DNA of 64,000 nucleotides from Pseudomonas monsensis (GTDB taxonomy: Bacteria > Pseudomonadota > Gammaproteobacteria > Pseudomonadales > Pseudomonadaceae). The stretch is from NCBI RefSeq assembly GCF_014268495.2, contig NZ_CP077087.1, positions 1,491,501 through 1,555,500 on the forward strand. Reading direction: 5' to 3'. The notes under the pieces were generated by a model. The model searched no databases. It had not been told where the DNA came from and worked only from the letters and a program-made list of their open reading frames with translations. The translations under genes and the position numbers were made by a program. How positions within the stretch are numbered: position 1 is the stretch's first letter; the number at the start of each line of letters is the position of its first letter. Below, piece by piece: positions 30,662 to 39,157 of this stretch.

Positions 30662-33163
30662 TCAGGCTTCGGACTGGCTGGTCGGTTGGTCTGCTGCATC
30701 TTCACTGCGGTGCAACGCCACCTGGCGGATCGACAAGCGAATCTCCGCGGGCAGCACGCGTTTGGCCGCGCCTTCGGCCAGTTCGCCGAGCAGTTCGTGA
30801 TAGCTCAGTTTGCCGGCTTCGTCGCGACGAAGAACGTCGAGGTCGAGCAGGGTCTGGATGAAGTGGCGGAACAGGCTCTTGTCGAAGAATTCCGGGGCAT
30901 TGAGGCCGTGCAGGATCGACAGGCGCTGGGCCATGACCGTGCAGAGGTCTTCCAGCTCTTCGGCACTGATGCTGTTCTGGCCGGCGTTGAGCAGCAACGA
31001 CACCGTCATGTAGAAGCGTTGCAACGTCTGCGCGATGCTTTTCGACAGCAAGGTCAGCAGCACGAAATGCCGCGAACTCGGTGCCGGTCGCAAGTACAGC
31101 TCTTTCTCGAAGCGCAGCAGCCCCTGTTCGACGAACGCTTCCAGCCACTGATCGACGACCCCGTCGAGCTCGTCCAGCGTCCAGCGAATGAACAGCTCCG
31201 ATTGCAGGTACGGATACAGTGCGCGGGTGTAGCGCAGGATCTGTTCGCGACTCATGCGCGACGTGCTTTGGAAAAAGCTCGCCAGCAGTGCCGGCAGGGC
31301 GAAGATGTGCAGCACGTTGTTGCGGTAGTAGGTCATCAGGACGGCGTTCTGCTCGTCCAGGTAGAGAATTTTGCCCAGGGCGTCGTTCTGCTCGGACAGC
31401 AGATCCATGTCCTTCACGTGCTCGATCAATGCGCGGCCATCGCCTTCCGGCAAGGTCGTGTGTGGCGAGTACGGCACCTTGCGCAACAGGGCCAGGTACA
31501 GATCCAGCACCCGCGCCATCGCGCGATCATCCAGCGCCAGGCGGGTGGTCGACAACAATGCCAGCGCCACCAGATTGACCGGGTTGATCGCCGCCGCTTC
31601 GTTCAAGTGTTGCGCGACTTTGTCGCCGAGGCGGTTGGTGGTTTCGTTAAGCCATGCCGGTTTGTACTGTGGACCGAGTTCCTGCTGGCGCCAGCCCGGC
31701 TGTTCGCTGTCGAGGAATTCCGCGAGTTTGATCGGTTCGCCGAAGTTCACCGCTACCTGGCCGAAGCGCTGCTTGAGCGCGCCGATGACTTTGAAGATGT
31801 CGAAGATCGATTCTTTCTTCTTGCTCGCGCCTCGCAATTCTCCGAGGTAGGTACGACCTTCCAGCACGCGCTCGTAACCGATGTACACCGGCACGAAGAC
31901 GATCGGCATCCGCGACGAACGCAGGAAGCTGCGCATCGTGATGGCGAGCATGCCGGTCTTCGGTTGCAACATGCGCCCGGTGCGTGAGCGGCCACCTTCG
32001 ACGAAGTACTCGACCGGGAAACCTTTGGTGAACAGGGTGTGCAGGTATTCGTTGAACACCGAGGTGTACAGCGGATTGCCCTTGAACGTGCGGCGCATGA
32101 AGAACGCGCCGCCACGGCGCAGCAGGCTGCCGATCACCGGCATGTTGAGGTTGATCCCGGCGGCGATGTGTGGTGGGGTCAAGCCGTTGCGGAACAGCAA
32201 GTACGACAGCAGCAGATAGTCGATGTGGCTGCGGTGGCACGGCACGTAGATCACTTCGTGACCCTGGGCGACCTTCTGCACGCCTTCGATGTGGTTGACC
32301 TTGATGCCGTCGTAGATCTTGTTCCAGAACCAGCTCAGCACCACTTCGAGGAAGCGGATCGCGGTGTAGGTGTAGTCCGAAGCGATCTCGTTGCCGTAGC
32401 GCAGGGCCTGGGCCTTGGCTTTTTCCAGGGAGATGTTCTCGCGCTCGGCCTCTTCGACGATCGCTTGCCTGACCAGTGGCTGGTTGAGCAGGCCTTTGAC
32501 GAGGTTACGGCGGTGGGAAATGTCCGGGCCGATGACGGCGGCTTTCAGATTGCGGAAGTGCACGCGCAGGATGCGCTGGGCCATGCGCACCGTGCGTTCG
32601 TGGCCCTTGTTATGCTCGATCAGTTCGCGCAGGTGGATCGGCGCCGAGAACTGCACGCGGGTCTTGCGGCCGAGGACGATGATGCTCAGCAGGCGACGCA
32701 GGCGCCCGGTCACGGCCCAGCTGTCGGCAAACAGCAACTTCCACGGACTGTTTTCGCTGTCCGGCGACTGGCCCCAGAACACGCTGACCGGAATGATCTG
32801 TGCGTCTTCGGCGGCGTTCTGGGTCAGGGCGCTGACCAGACGGGTCAGGGTTGGCGGTGCGCCGCGTTTATCCTGGCGACCGAGCCAGTCGGGGTCCGGC
32901 GTCAGATAGAAAAACGCCGCCGGCTCGATCAGCGAACCGACCGACACCGGCAGCACCGGACGCGGCAGGCCAGCCTTGGTGCACTCGGTGTCGACCACGG
33001 CCAGATCGGTCAGTGAAGGGTTTTGCAGGACGTAGAACACCGGACGACTGCGGTCGAGGTTGAGGGTGAACGACGACTGGTTGATCGTCTCGGATCGCAC
33101 CCAGAGATACAACAGTCGGCGCAAGGTGCCAAACACAAGACGGCGGAACGGGGAACGGGTCAT
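30662..33163 (-). CDS. plsB: Glycerol-3-phosphate acyltransferase PlsB
   Basis: This 833-residue inner-membrane enzyme adds the first acyl chain to glycerol-3-phosphate in phospholipid synthesis. The acyltransferase blocks are in order: VPCHRSHIDYLLLS (HX4D, catalytic), GGAFFMRRTF, FVEGGRSRTGRM and VPVYIGYE. ATG 33163 gives MTRSPFRRLVFGTLRR and the usual length; an in-frame start 39 codons upstream has no support. The gene is divergent from the cold-shock gene with a 237 bp gap. Confidence 0.96.
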   Translation of the reverse strand: MTRSPFRRLVFGTLRRLLYLWVRSETINQSSFTLNLDRSRPVFYVLQNPSLTDLAVVDTECTKAGLPRPVLPVSVGSLIEPAAFFYLTPDPDWLGRQDKRGAPPTLTRLVSALTQNAAEDAQIIPVSVFWGQSPDSENSPWKLLFADSWAVTGRLRRLLSIIVLGRKTRVQFSAPIHLRELIEHNKGHERTVRMAQRILRVHFRNLKAAVIGPDISHRRNLVKGLLNQPLVRQAIVEEAERENISLEKAKAQALRYGNEIASDYTYTAIRFLEVVLSWFWNKIYDGIKVNHIEGVQKVAQGHEVIYVPCHRSHIDYLLLSYLLFRNGLTPPHIAAGINLNMPVIGSLLRRGGAFFMRRTFKGNPLYTSVFNEYLHTLFTKGFPVEYFVEGGRSRTGRMLQPKTGMLAITMRSFLRSSRMPIVFVPVYIGYERVLEGRTYLGELRGASKKKESIFDIFKVIGALKQRFGQVAVNFGEPIKLAEFLDSEQPGWRQQELGPQYKPAWLNETTNRLGDKVAQHLNEAAAINPVNLVALALLSTTRLALDDRAMARVLDLYLALLRKVPYSPHTTLPEGDGRALIEHVKDMDLLSEQNDALGKILYLDEQNAVLMTYYRNNVLHIFALPALLASFFQSTSRMSREQILRYTRALYPYLQSELFIRWTLDELDGVVDQWLEAFVEQGLLRFEKELYLRPAPSSRHFVLLTLLSKSIAQTLQRFYMTVSLLLNAGQNSISAEELEDLCTVMAQRLSILHGLNAPEFFDKSLFRHFIQTLLDLDVLRRDEAGKLSYHELLGELAEGAAKRVLPAEIRLSIRQVALHRSEDAADQPTSQSEA

Positions 33164-33264
33164 ACGGCTTCTGCGTGAGTTGATAAACCGAGCGTTTGCT
33201 CGGGAGGTCGACAGTTTGCCGTATTCACCGAAAATCGGCAAAAAAGCGGCGAAGTAATCTCCTG

Positions 33265-33292
33265 TTGAGACTTTTCGCACCTGTCATATACT
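33265..33292 (+). promoter_or_regulatory. Sigma-70 type promoter of the cold-shock gene
   Basis: TTGAGA (33265-33270), a 16-base spacer and TATACT (33287-33292) form a good housekeeping promoter. Transcription would start near 33300, leaving a 5' leader of about 100 bases, as is common for cold-shock mRNAs. Confidence 0.65.
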
Positions 33293-33400
33293 CGGCGGTC
33301 TGTCGCCGGGGCCCTTTTATGGACGTCGGACGCAGGCTGACGTTCCGCGAAGGCTTTCCTGCGAAAAGCCTGTTCAATAATAAAAAAGGAGTATGAACAG

Positions 33401-33610
33401 ATGGCAACACGTGAAACCGGCAATGTGAAGTGGTTCAACGACGCCAAGGGCTACGGCTTTATTCAGCGCGAAGACGGGGTGGACGTGTTCGTGCACTACC
33501 GCGCGATTCGCGGCGAAGGGCACCGGTCGCTGACTGAAGGCCAGCAGGTTGAATACGCAGTGATTACTGGCGAGAAGGGTTTGCAGGCTGAGGATGTAGT
33601 CGGCTTGTAA
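33401..33610 (+). CDS. CspA-family cold-shock protein
   Basis: This 69-residue single cold-shock domain protein binds single-stranded RNA/DNA. RNP1 is KGYGFI and RNP2 is VFVHY (more often VFVHF). The sequence opens TGNVKWFNDAKG and closes KGLQAEDV. AAAGGAG lies 8 bases before the ATG. It has its own promoter and long leader, and the following gap holds short CAAGCTGCAAG-type repeats rather than a clear terminator. Several paralogues exist in Pseudomonas, so I give no symbol. Confidence 0.95.
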   Translation: MATRETGNVKWFNDAKGYGFIQREDGVDVFVHYRAIRGEGHRSLTEGQQVEYAVITGEKGLQAEDVVGL

Positions 33611-33693
33611 CAGCGGTTTCAAGCTGCAAGCCACAAGCTACAAGCCGTTCAGCTTGAGACTTGCAGCTTGCAGCTCGTAACCTGCAGCTGCTG
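33604..33693. repeat. CAAGCTGCAAG-type palindromic repeat
   Basis: Several interlocking copies of CAAGCTGCAAG/CTTGCAGCTTG fill the 83 bp between the convergent cold-shock and minus-strand genes and can fold into a hairpin. A shorter relative lies near 51190-51230 (CTACAGCATCTGTAACTTGC). Confidence 0.65.
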
Positions 33694-34071
33694 TTAAGCA
33701 GTTTTCCAGGTGATCTCTTCTTCACCATCGGCGCTGATGCGAATCCAGCGATCCGCCGTCTCTTCACCTTCTTCTTCAACCCACGTCCCTGGCGCGCAAC
33801 GCACCTCCACGTTCAACGCGGCGAAGGCGGCGCGGGCGCAGGCGATGTCGTCGTCCCATGGGGTCGCATCGCTTTCCAGGTACAGGCTGTTCCACTTGCC
33901 CACGGCTTTCGGCAGCCAGGTCACCGGGATGTTGCCGGCCTTGCATTTGTAAGTCTGGCCTTTCTGTACCCAGTCGCTGCACGGGCCCAGCGCGGCGCCG
34001 AGCCAGGCGGAAATGGCCTTGTGGTCGACGTCGGCGTCTTTCAGGTAAATCTCGATATCCGGTTGGCGCAT
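33694..34071 (-). CDS. Conserved hypothetical protein
   Basis: This 125-residue acidic soluble protein begins MRQPDIEIYLKDADVDHKAI; ATG 34071 follows a GAGGA site. It contains a Cys-bearing middle (GPCSDWVQKGQTYKCKAGNI) and a Trp/acid-rich C-terminus (GTWVEEEGEETADRWIRI). No signal or membrane segment is seen. It lies 75 bases downstream of rlmA on the same strand and may be read from that operon. I do not recognise a functional family. Confidence 0.8.
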   Translation of the reverse strand: MRQPDIEIYLKDADVDHKAISAWLGAALGPCSDWVQKGQTYKCKAGNIPVTWLPKAVGKWNSLYLESDATPWDDDIACARAAFAALNVEVRCAPGTWVEEEGEETADRWIRISADGEEEITWKTA

Positions 34072-34146
34072 GGATGTCCTCACTGCGGGTCTGAAAAATC
34101 CATTCGCGGATTTAGCCGGCCCCGGGCACTCGCCCGAGACCAAAAG

Positions 34147-34956
34147 TTATTGAAGAACGAAATAATCGTAGCGCATCGACACGGTGGTCACGAACGGCTC
34201 GGCCTGTTCGATCACCGCTGCACGACGCTCGGCACTGGCGCGCCAGCCGTGGGGTGTCATTGCCAGCAGGTTGGCGCGATCCTCGGGCTTGTCCAGCGTC
34301 AGTTTGAATTCCAGGGTTTCGCTGTGCGCCAGCGCCATGCCTTCGGGCACCAGGGCCAGATGCTTGTCGTCGGTGTATTCGCGCACTTCGTCGTACAGCC
34401 GTTCGCGCAGTTCCATCAGATGGCCGCTGGTCGGGCCGACCTTCATCAGGCCGCCGCCGACACTGAGCAGGCGCTTGGCCTCTTCCCAGTCCAGCGGGCT
34501 GAAAACGCTGGCGAGAAACTGGCAACTGCCCGACGCCAACGGCACGCGAGCCATGCTGGCGATCAACCAGGTCAGGGCCGGGTTGCGCTTGCAGGCGCGT
34601 TTGACGGCTTCGCGGGAGATGTCCAGCGCGTAGCCATCTGCGTTTGGCAAAGCCTCGGCGATCTGTGCGGTGTAGTAACCCTCGCCACAACCGATATCGA
34701 CCCAGCGATCCGGGGCGTAACTCGCCGCCAGTTCGGCCAGGCGTTTGGCCACCGGCGCATAATGCCCGGCATTCAAGAAGTCGCGGCGCGCTTCGACCAT
34801 GGCCTGGTTGTCGCCGGGATCGCGGCTGTTTTTGTGCTGCACCGGCAACAGGTTCAGGTAACCCTGACGCGCACGGTCGAAGCGGTGGCCGGCAGGGCAG
34901 ACCACGCCGTTGTCCACGCTGTTAAGCGGTTCACTGCAGATCGGGCACGCGAGCAT
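34147..34956 (-). CDS. rlmA: 23S rRNA guanine-745 N1-methyltransferase
   Basis: This 269-residue protein has a zinc finger at the N-terminus (CPICSEPLNSVDNGVVCPAGH; Cys4, Cys7, Cys20, His24), a GYLNLLPVQHKNSRDPGD linker typical of RlmA, and a SAM-binding domain (WVDIGCGEGYYTAQIA). It methylates G745 (or G748 in RlmA-II) of 23S rRNA. The start overlaps the dapE stop by one base, so the two are translationally coupled. Confidence 0.93.
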   Translation of the reverse strand: MLACPICSEPLNSVDNGVVCPAGHRFDRARQGYLNLLPVQHKNSRDPGDNQAMVEARRDFLNAGHYAPVAKRLAELAASYAPDRWVDIGCGEGYYTAQIAEALPNADGYALDISREAVKRACKRNPALTWLIASMARVPLASGSCQFLASVFSPLDWEEAKRLLSVGGGLMKVGPTSGHLMELRERLYDEVREYTDDKHLALVPEGMALAHSETLEFKLTLDKPEDRANLLAMTPHGWRASAERRAAVIEQAEPFVTTVSMRYDYFVLQ

Positions 34957-36107
34957 CAGGCGAGCAACTTGATCAGGGTCTGGTAGTAGATCTCGGTCAG
35001 TACGTCGAGATCGGCTGCCAGCACGCGCTCGTTGACCTGGTGGATGGTCGCGTTGACCGGGCCCAGTTCAACCACCTGGGTGCCCATGGTCGCGATGAAA
35101 CGGCCATCGGACGTACCGCCACTGGTGGACGCCTTGGTCTCGCGGCCAGTGATGTCGCGGATGCTCGACGACACCGCGTCGAGCAGCGCGCCCGGCTCGG
35201 TGAGGAACGGCAGGCCGGACAGCGCCCAGTCGATGTGCCAGTCCAGACCGTGTTTGTCGAGGATGTCGGCCACGCGCTTCTGCAGGCCTTCGACGGTCGA
35301 TTCGGTGGAAAAGCGGAAGTTGAACACCGCCACCAGATCGCCCGGGATCACGTTGGTCGCGCCGGTGCCGGAGTTGACGTTGGAAATCTGGAAGCTGGTC
35401 GGCGGGAAGAAATCGTTGCCGTGATCCCAGTGCTCGGCAGCCAGTTCGGCCAGCGCCGGGGCGGCGAGGTGGATCGGGTTCTTCGCCAGATGCGGGTAGG
35501 CCACATGGCCCTGAACACCTCGAACAGTGAGCTTGGCACCGAGGGAGCCGCGCCGACCGTTTTTCACCACGTCGCCGACCAGGGTAGTGCTCGACGGTTC
35601 GCCGACGATGCACCAGTCCAGACGTTCGTTGCGCGCTGCCAGACGTTCCACCACAGCCTTGGTGCCGTGGTGCGCCGGGCCTTCCTCGTCGCTGGTGATC
35701 AGGAACGCGACCTTGCCCTTGTGGTTCGGGTAGTCGGCGACGAAGCGCTCGGCGGCCACGGTCATCGACGCCAGGCTGCCTTTCATGTCCGCTGCGCCAC
35801 GGCCGCAGAGCATGCCGTGTTCATCAATGACGGCGTTGAACGGGTCGATCTGCCAGGCGCTCACCGGACCGGTCGGCACCACGTCGGTGTGGCCGGCGAA
35901 GCACAGCACCGGGCCTTCGTCATTGCCGTGGGTGGCCCAGAAGTTATCCACATCCTCGATGCGCATCGGCTCCAGGGTGAAACCGGCATCGCCCAGGCGC
36001 TGCATCATCTGCTTCTGGCAATCGGCGTCGACTGGCGTCACGGACGGGCGGCGGATCAGGTCGATGGCGAGTTGGAGGGTCGGCGAAAGGTCGGCGTGGG
36101 CCGTCAT
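34956..36107 (-). CDS. dapE: Succinyl-diaminopimelate desuccinylase
   Basis: This 383-residue M20 metallopeptidase releases LL-diaminopimelate from the N-succinyl form in lysine and cell-wall synthesis. Metal and catalytic motifs: CFAGHTDVVPTGP, GRGAADMKGSLASM and LITSDEEGPAHHGT. ATG 36107 gives MTAHADLSPTLQLAIDLIRRPS and the normal length; an upstream in-frame start lies inside a REP. The pathway partners dapD and dapC are at 41824 and 45227 on the same strand. Confidence 0.97.
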   Translation of the reverse strand: MTAHADLSPTLQLAIDLIRRPSVTPVDADCQKQMMQRLGDAGFTLEPMRIEDVDNFWATHGNDEGPVLCFAGHTDVVPTGPVSAWQIDPFNAVIDEHGMLCGRGAADMKGSLASMTVAAERFVADYPNHKGKVAFLITSDEEGPAHHGTKAVVERLAARNERLDWCIVGEPSSTTLVGDVVKNGRRGSLGAKLTVRGVQGHVAYPHLAKNPIHLAAPALAELAAEHWDHGNDFFPPTSFQISNVNSGTGATNVIPGDLVAVFNFRFSTESTVEGLQKRVADILDKHGLDWHIDWALSGLPFLTEPGALLDAVSSSIRDITGRETKASTSGGTSDGRFIATMGTQVVELGPVNATIHQVNERVLAADLDVLTEIYYQTLIKLLA

Positions 36108-36144
36108 GGAAAACTCCGGGATCATGAATTCGAGCGAGGGCCAA

Positions 36145-36236
36145 TGTGGGAGCGAGCTTGCTCGCGAAAGCGGTGTATCAGGCAACATAAGGGTTGAATG
36201 TTACAAAGCCTTCGCGAGCAAGCTCGCTCCCACAGG
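36145..36236. repeat. Paired REP palindromes (GAGCGAGC family)
   Basis: TGTGGGAGCGAGCTTGCTCG and CGAGCAAGCTCGCTCCCACA are inverted around about 45 bp between the glucan synthase gene and dapE. The arms are essentially perfect. Confidence 0.9.
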
Positions 36237-36302
36237 GATTGGGTTCGGTCAGTTACACCGCGTATCACGCCAAGCCCCGCAAAATGGCGGTTATCTTAAA
36301 GC

Positions 36303-36328
36303 AAAACGGCGGCCATTGGCCGCCGTTT
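36303..36328 (-). terminator. Intrinsic terminator of the glucan synthase gene
   Basis: AAACGGCGGCC pairs with GGCCGCCGTTT around three bases; on the minus strand a T run follows. It lies 18 bases after the stop. Confidence 0.85.
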
Positions 36329-36345
36329 AGTGCTTCGTCGAGGAA

Positions 36346-38937
36346 TTAGACGACAGGCGCCGGCTCAGGGGCCGCCGAAGGTTTCGGCAGCGACGAGAGG
36401 AACGCCATGATCAGTGCCGCGACGTAAGGCAGCGACTGCACCAGCAGCATCGCCACCCAGAAGCGCATGTCGTTGCTCGGAATGCCTTGCACCAGGTAGA
36501 TCCCCAGCGCCGCGCCCCACAGCAGCAACATGATGAACAGCTCTTCCCGTGCTTCGGAAATCGCCACCCAGAAGCCATGGTTGTCGGCGTTTTTCGGTGT
36601 GCGGAAGAACGGAATGCTGCTGGTGAAAAAGCCGTACAGCACCGCTTTGGCGATGGTGTGCGACAACGCCAGCCCGGCCAGCGCCGCGCAGAACGCATCC
36701 TTGAGGTTCACGCCGACGGCGCGACGGTACAGGAAGATGATCTTGCCGACCTTGAACACGAACAGCGCCAACGGCGGGATCGCGAAAATCAGCAGCGGCG
36801 GATCGACCCGTTGCGGCACGATGATCATCGCCGCCGACCACAACAGCGCGCCGACGGTGAAGAAGATGTTCATGCCGTCCGCGACCCACGGCAACCAGCC
36901 CGCAAGGAAGTGGTAACGCTGACCGCGGGTCAGCTCGGTGTCCTTGCCGCGCAACAGGCTGCCGGTGTGGCGTTTGATGATCTGGATCGCGCCGTAAGCC
37001 CAGCGGAAACGCTGTTTCTTGAAGTCGATGAAGGTATCCGGCATCAGGCCCTTGCCGTAACTGTCGTGGTAATACGCCGCCGACAGGCCTTTTTCGAACA
37101 CGCGCAGACCCAGTTCGGCGTCCTCACAGATACACCAGTCGGCCCAGCCCAGTTCTTCCAGAACCGAGCGGCGGGTCATGGTCATGGTGCCGTGCTGGAT
37201 GATCGCGTCGCGGTCGTTGCGGGTGACCATGCCGATGTGGAAGAAGCCTTTGTATTCGGCGTAGCAGAGCTTCTTGAAGGTGCTTTCGTTCTGGTCGCGG
37301 TAATCCTGCGGCGACTGCACCACGGCGATTTTCGGATCGGCGAAGTGCGGCACCATGTGCTTGAGCCAGTTCGGGTGCACGCAGTAGTCGGAGTCGATCA
37401 CCGCGATCACTTCGGCGTCCTTGGCGGTGTGCGGAATCAGGTAGTTCAGCGCGCCGCCCTTGAACCCGGCCAAGGGCGAGACGTGGAAGAACTTGAAGCG
37501 CGGCCCCAGGGTTTCACAGTAGTCGCGCACCGGCTCCCAGACCGCGGGGTCTTTGGTGTTGTTGTCGATGATCAGGACTTCATAGTCCGGATAATCGAGG
37601 GCAGCCAAGGCATCGAGGGTCTGTTTGACCATGTCTGGCGGCTCGTTGTAGCAGGGCACGTGAATCGAGACTTTCGGTCGATAGTCCGAATCACCGATCA
37701 CCGGCAGGAATTCGCGTCGCCGCTTGTGAATCCACACCGCTTCGGCCAGTTCATGGGCCTCGGTGAGCAGCACGATAAATACCCCGAGCGCACCCAGCGC
37801 CAAGAGGAAACCCACGGTCAGACTGAACCAGGTGCTGTATTGCTGGCTGTAGTCGTAGCCGATCCACACCAGCACCGAACCGCAGAGGAACGCGATAAAG
37901 GTCAGGAAGGTACGGCCGCGCTGACGCAGGGCCGAACCGTCGATCATCAGCAGGGTCAGCGACAGCAGCGCCAGCACCACCGAACCGATGGCCAGTACGC
38001 GCCATTGCGGGATCGCCACCACCGGGCCTTCGAAGTTGAACTTCTGCTGACGCGCGGCATTGAATACGCCCCAGTAGGCGCCCACCGAACCTTCGTCACT
38101 GGCCTTCCACGGCTGGTCGAAGGCTTCGATCACGAAGTAGTTGAAGCCCTGACGGTTAAGTTTGTTGACCAGCGTGCGCAGGTAAATCGCCTGATCCGCC
38201 GGCGACGCATCGGCGCCACCGCGCATGCGACCGTTGCTCGGCCAGCCGACCTCGGACAGCAGCAGCGGTTTTTTCGGGAACAGCTTTTTCAGGTCGCGGG
38301 CGCGGTCGAAGACGAACTGCCCGGCCTTGTCCACGGGAATGAATTCCCAGTAGGGCAGGACGTGCGCCGCGATCAGGTCGACGTGCTTGGCCAGCTCCGG
38401 GTGTTCTTCCCAGACGTGCCATTGCTCGGAGGTGGTCACCGGCACCTTGACGGCCGCCCGCACGCGATCAAGCAGCACGCTCAGTTGTTCGGCGGTGATT
38501 TCCTTGCGGAAGATCGCTTCGTTGCCGACCACCACGCGAACCACGCTGCGCGAAGTGTTCGCCAGTTCGATGGCGCGCTGGATTTCCCGCTCGTTGCGTT
38601 CCTGGTCAGGGCTGATCCAGATCCCCAGCGTCACGCGCAGACCGAATTCTTCCGCCAGTTTCGGGATGTCCTGCAGCGAACCGTCGACCGAGTAGATGCG
38701 GATGTTGTCCGTCAGCTTGCTCATGATCTCCAGGTCGCGGCGCATTTCATCGTCAGTCGGATACTGATCCTTCTGTGGGAATTGTCCCTGTTGGAATGGC
38801 GAATAGGAGAAACCGGAAATCTGCTCCGGCCAGTTGGGCGCGGAGACCGGGCGGTTGATCAGCGCCCAGAAACCGGTGAACAGGGCGGCGATTGCCAGAA
38901 CCACCACCAGGTTGAGACCAAATTTACGCGATGACAT
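36346..38937 (-). CDS. GH17-GT2 fusion beta-glucan synthase (NdvB-like)
   Basis: This 863-residue inner-membrane protein joins two enzymes. After a TM segment (about 10-28), residues 40-310 form a GH17 glucanase/transglycosylase-like domain in the periplasm, with VVVGNEAIFR (acid/base Glu) and PLLLSEVGWPSNG (nucleophile Glu). Two to three TMs follow, then a cytoplasmic GT2 domain at about 420-660 (VLIIDNN, VIDSDY, ICEDAELGLR, KKQRFRWAYG as the QxxRW motif) and four or more TMs. This matches the Pseudomonas NdvB type of cyclic beta-1,3-glucan synthase, which makes periplasmic glucans linked to biofilm antibiotic tolerance. ATG 38937 is chosen; a TTG six codons upstream is less likely. Confidence 0.9.
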   Translation of the reverse strand: MSSRKFGLNLVVVLAIAALFTGFWALINRPVSAPNWPEQISGFSYSPFQQGQFPQKDQYPTDDEMRRDLEIMSKLTDNIRIYSVDGSLQDIPKLAEEFGLRVTLGIWISPDQERNEREIQRAIELANTSRSVVRVVVGNEAIFRKEITAEQLSVLLDRVRAAVKVPVTTSEQWHVWEEHPELAKHVDLIAAHVLPYWEFIPVDKAGQFVFDRARDLKKLFPKKPLLLSEVGWPSNGRMRGGADASPADQAIYLRTLVNKLNRQGFNYFVIEAFDQPWKASDEGSVGAYWGVFNAARQQKFNFEGPVVAIPQWRVLAIGSVVLALLSLTLLMIDGSALRQRGRTFLTFIAFLCGSVLVWIGYDYSQQYSTWFSLTVGFLLALGALGVFIVLLTEAHELAEAVWIHKRRREFLPVIGDSDYRPKVSIHVPCYNEPPDMVKQTLDALAALDYPDYEVLIIDNNTKDPAVWEPVRDYCETLGPRFKFFHVSPLAGFKGGALNYLIPHTAKDAEVIAVIDSDYCVHPNWLKHMVPHFADPKIAVVQSPQDYRDQNESTFKKLCYAEYKGFFHIGMVTRNDRDAIIQHGTMTMTRRSVLEELGWADWCICEDAELGLRVFEKGLSAAYYHDSYGKGLMPDTFIDFKKQRFRWAYGAIQIIKRHTGSLLRGKDTELTRGQRYHFLAGWLPWVADGMNIFFTVGALLWSAAMIIVPQRVDPPLLIFAIPPLALFVFKVGKIIFLYRRAVGVNLKDAFCAALAGLALSHTIAKAVLYGFFTSSIPFFRTPKNADNHGFWVAISEAREELFIMLLLWGAALGIYLVQGIPSNDMRFWVAMLLVQSLPYVAALIMAFLSSLPKPSAAPEPAPVV

Positions 38938-39101
38938 AGCTATTTCGGGTTCCAAAGGCTGTGGAACGAAGGAACGGATCGGCTTACGCCAAAAGGGCGC
39001 GAATCCTACACCGGCACTCCACTAGTCGTACACCAGACAAGGAAATGCCGGATATTGGGCATCCGACTTTGACTTAAGTTCTTACACTTTTAGCTCGAAG
39101 G

Positions 39102-39131
39102 TTAAAACTTGTCGCTGCGTAGCCCTATAAT
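39102..39131 (+). promoter_or_regulatory. Promoter of tcdA
   Basis: A consensus TATAAT at 39126-39131 is followed by GCGCGCC. Upstream, TTAAAA at 39102-39107 with an 18-base spacer is a weak -35. Transcription would start near 39138, giving a leader of only about 20 bases. Confidence 0.65.
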
Positions 39132-39157
39132 GCGCGCCGGTTTTTGGGGTAATGGTC

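Noticed and set aside
33604..33693. Possible terminator or small RNA after the cold-shock gene
   Set aside because: The hairpin is made of CAAGCTGCAAG repeats common between Pseudomonas genes, with no T run or promoter.
34956..36188. Longer dapE starting inside the REP region
   Set aside because: The extra N-terminal residues translate a REP palindrome and are not part of the M20 family; ATG 36107 gives the expected length.
36487..38934. Very long open frame on the plus strand opposite the glucan synthase gene
   Set aside because: It mirrors the GC-rich codon pattern of the real gene, has no recognisable domain and is His/Arg/Gln-rich, as antisense shadows are in Pseudomonas.
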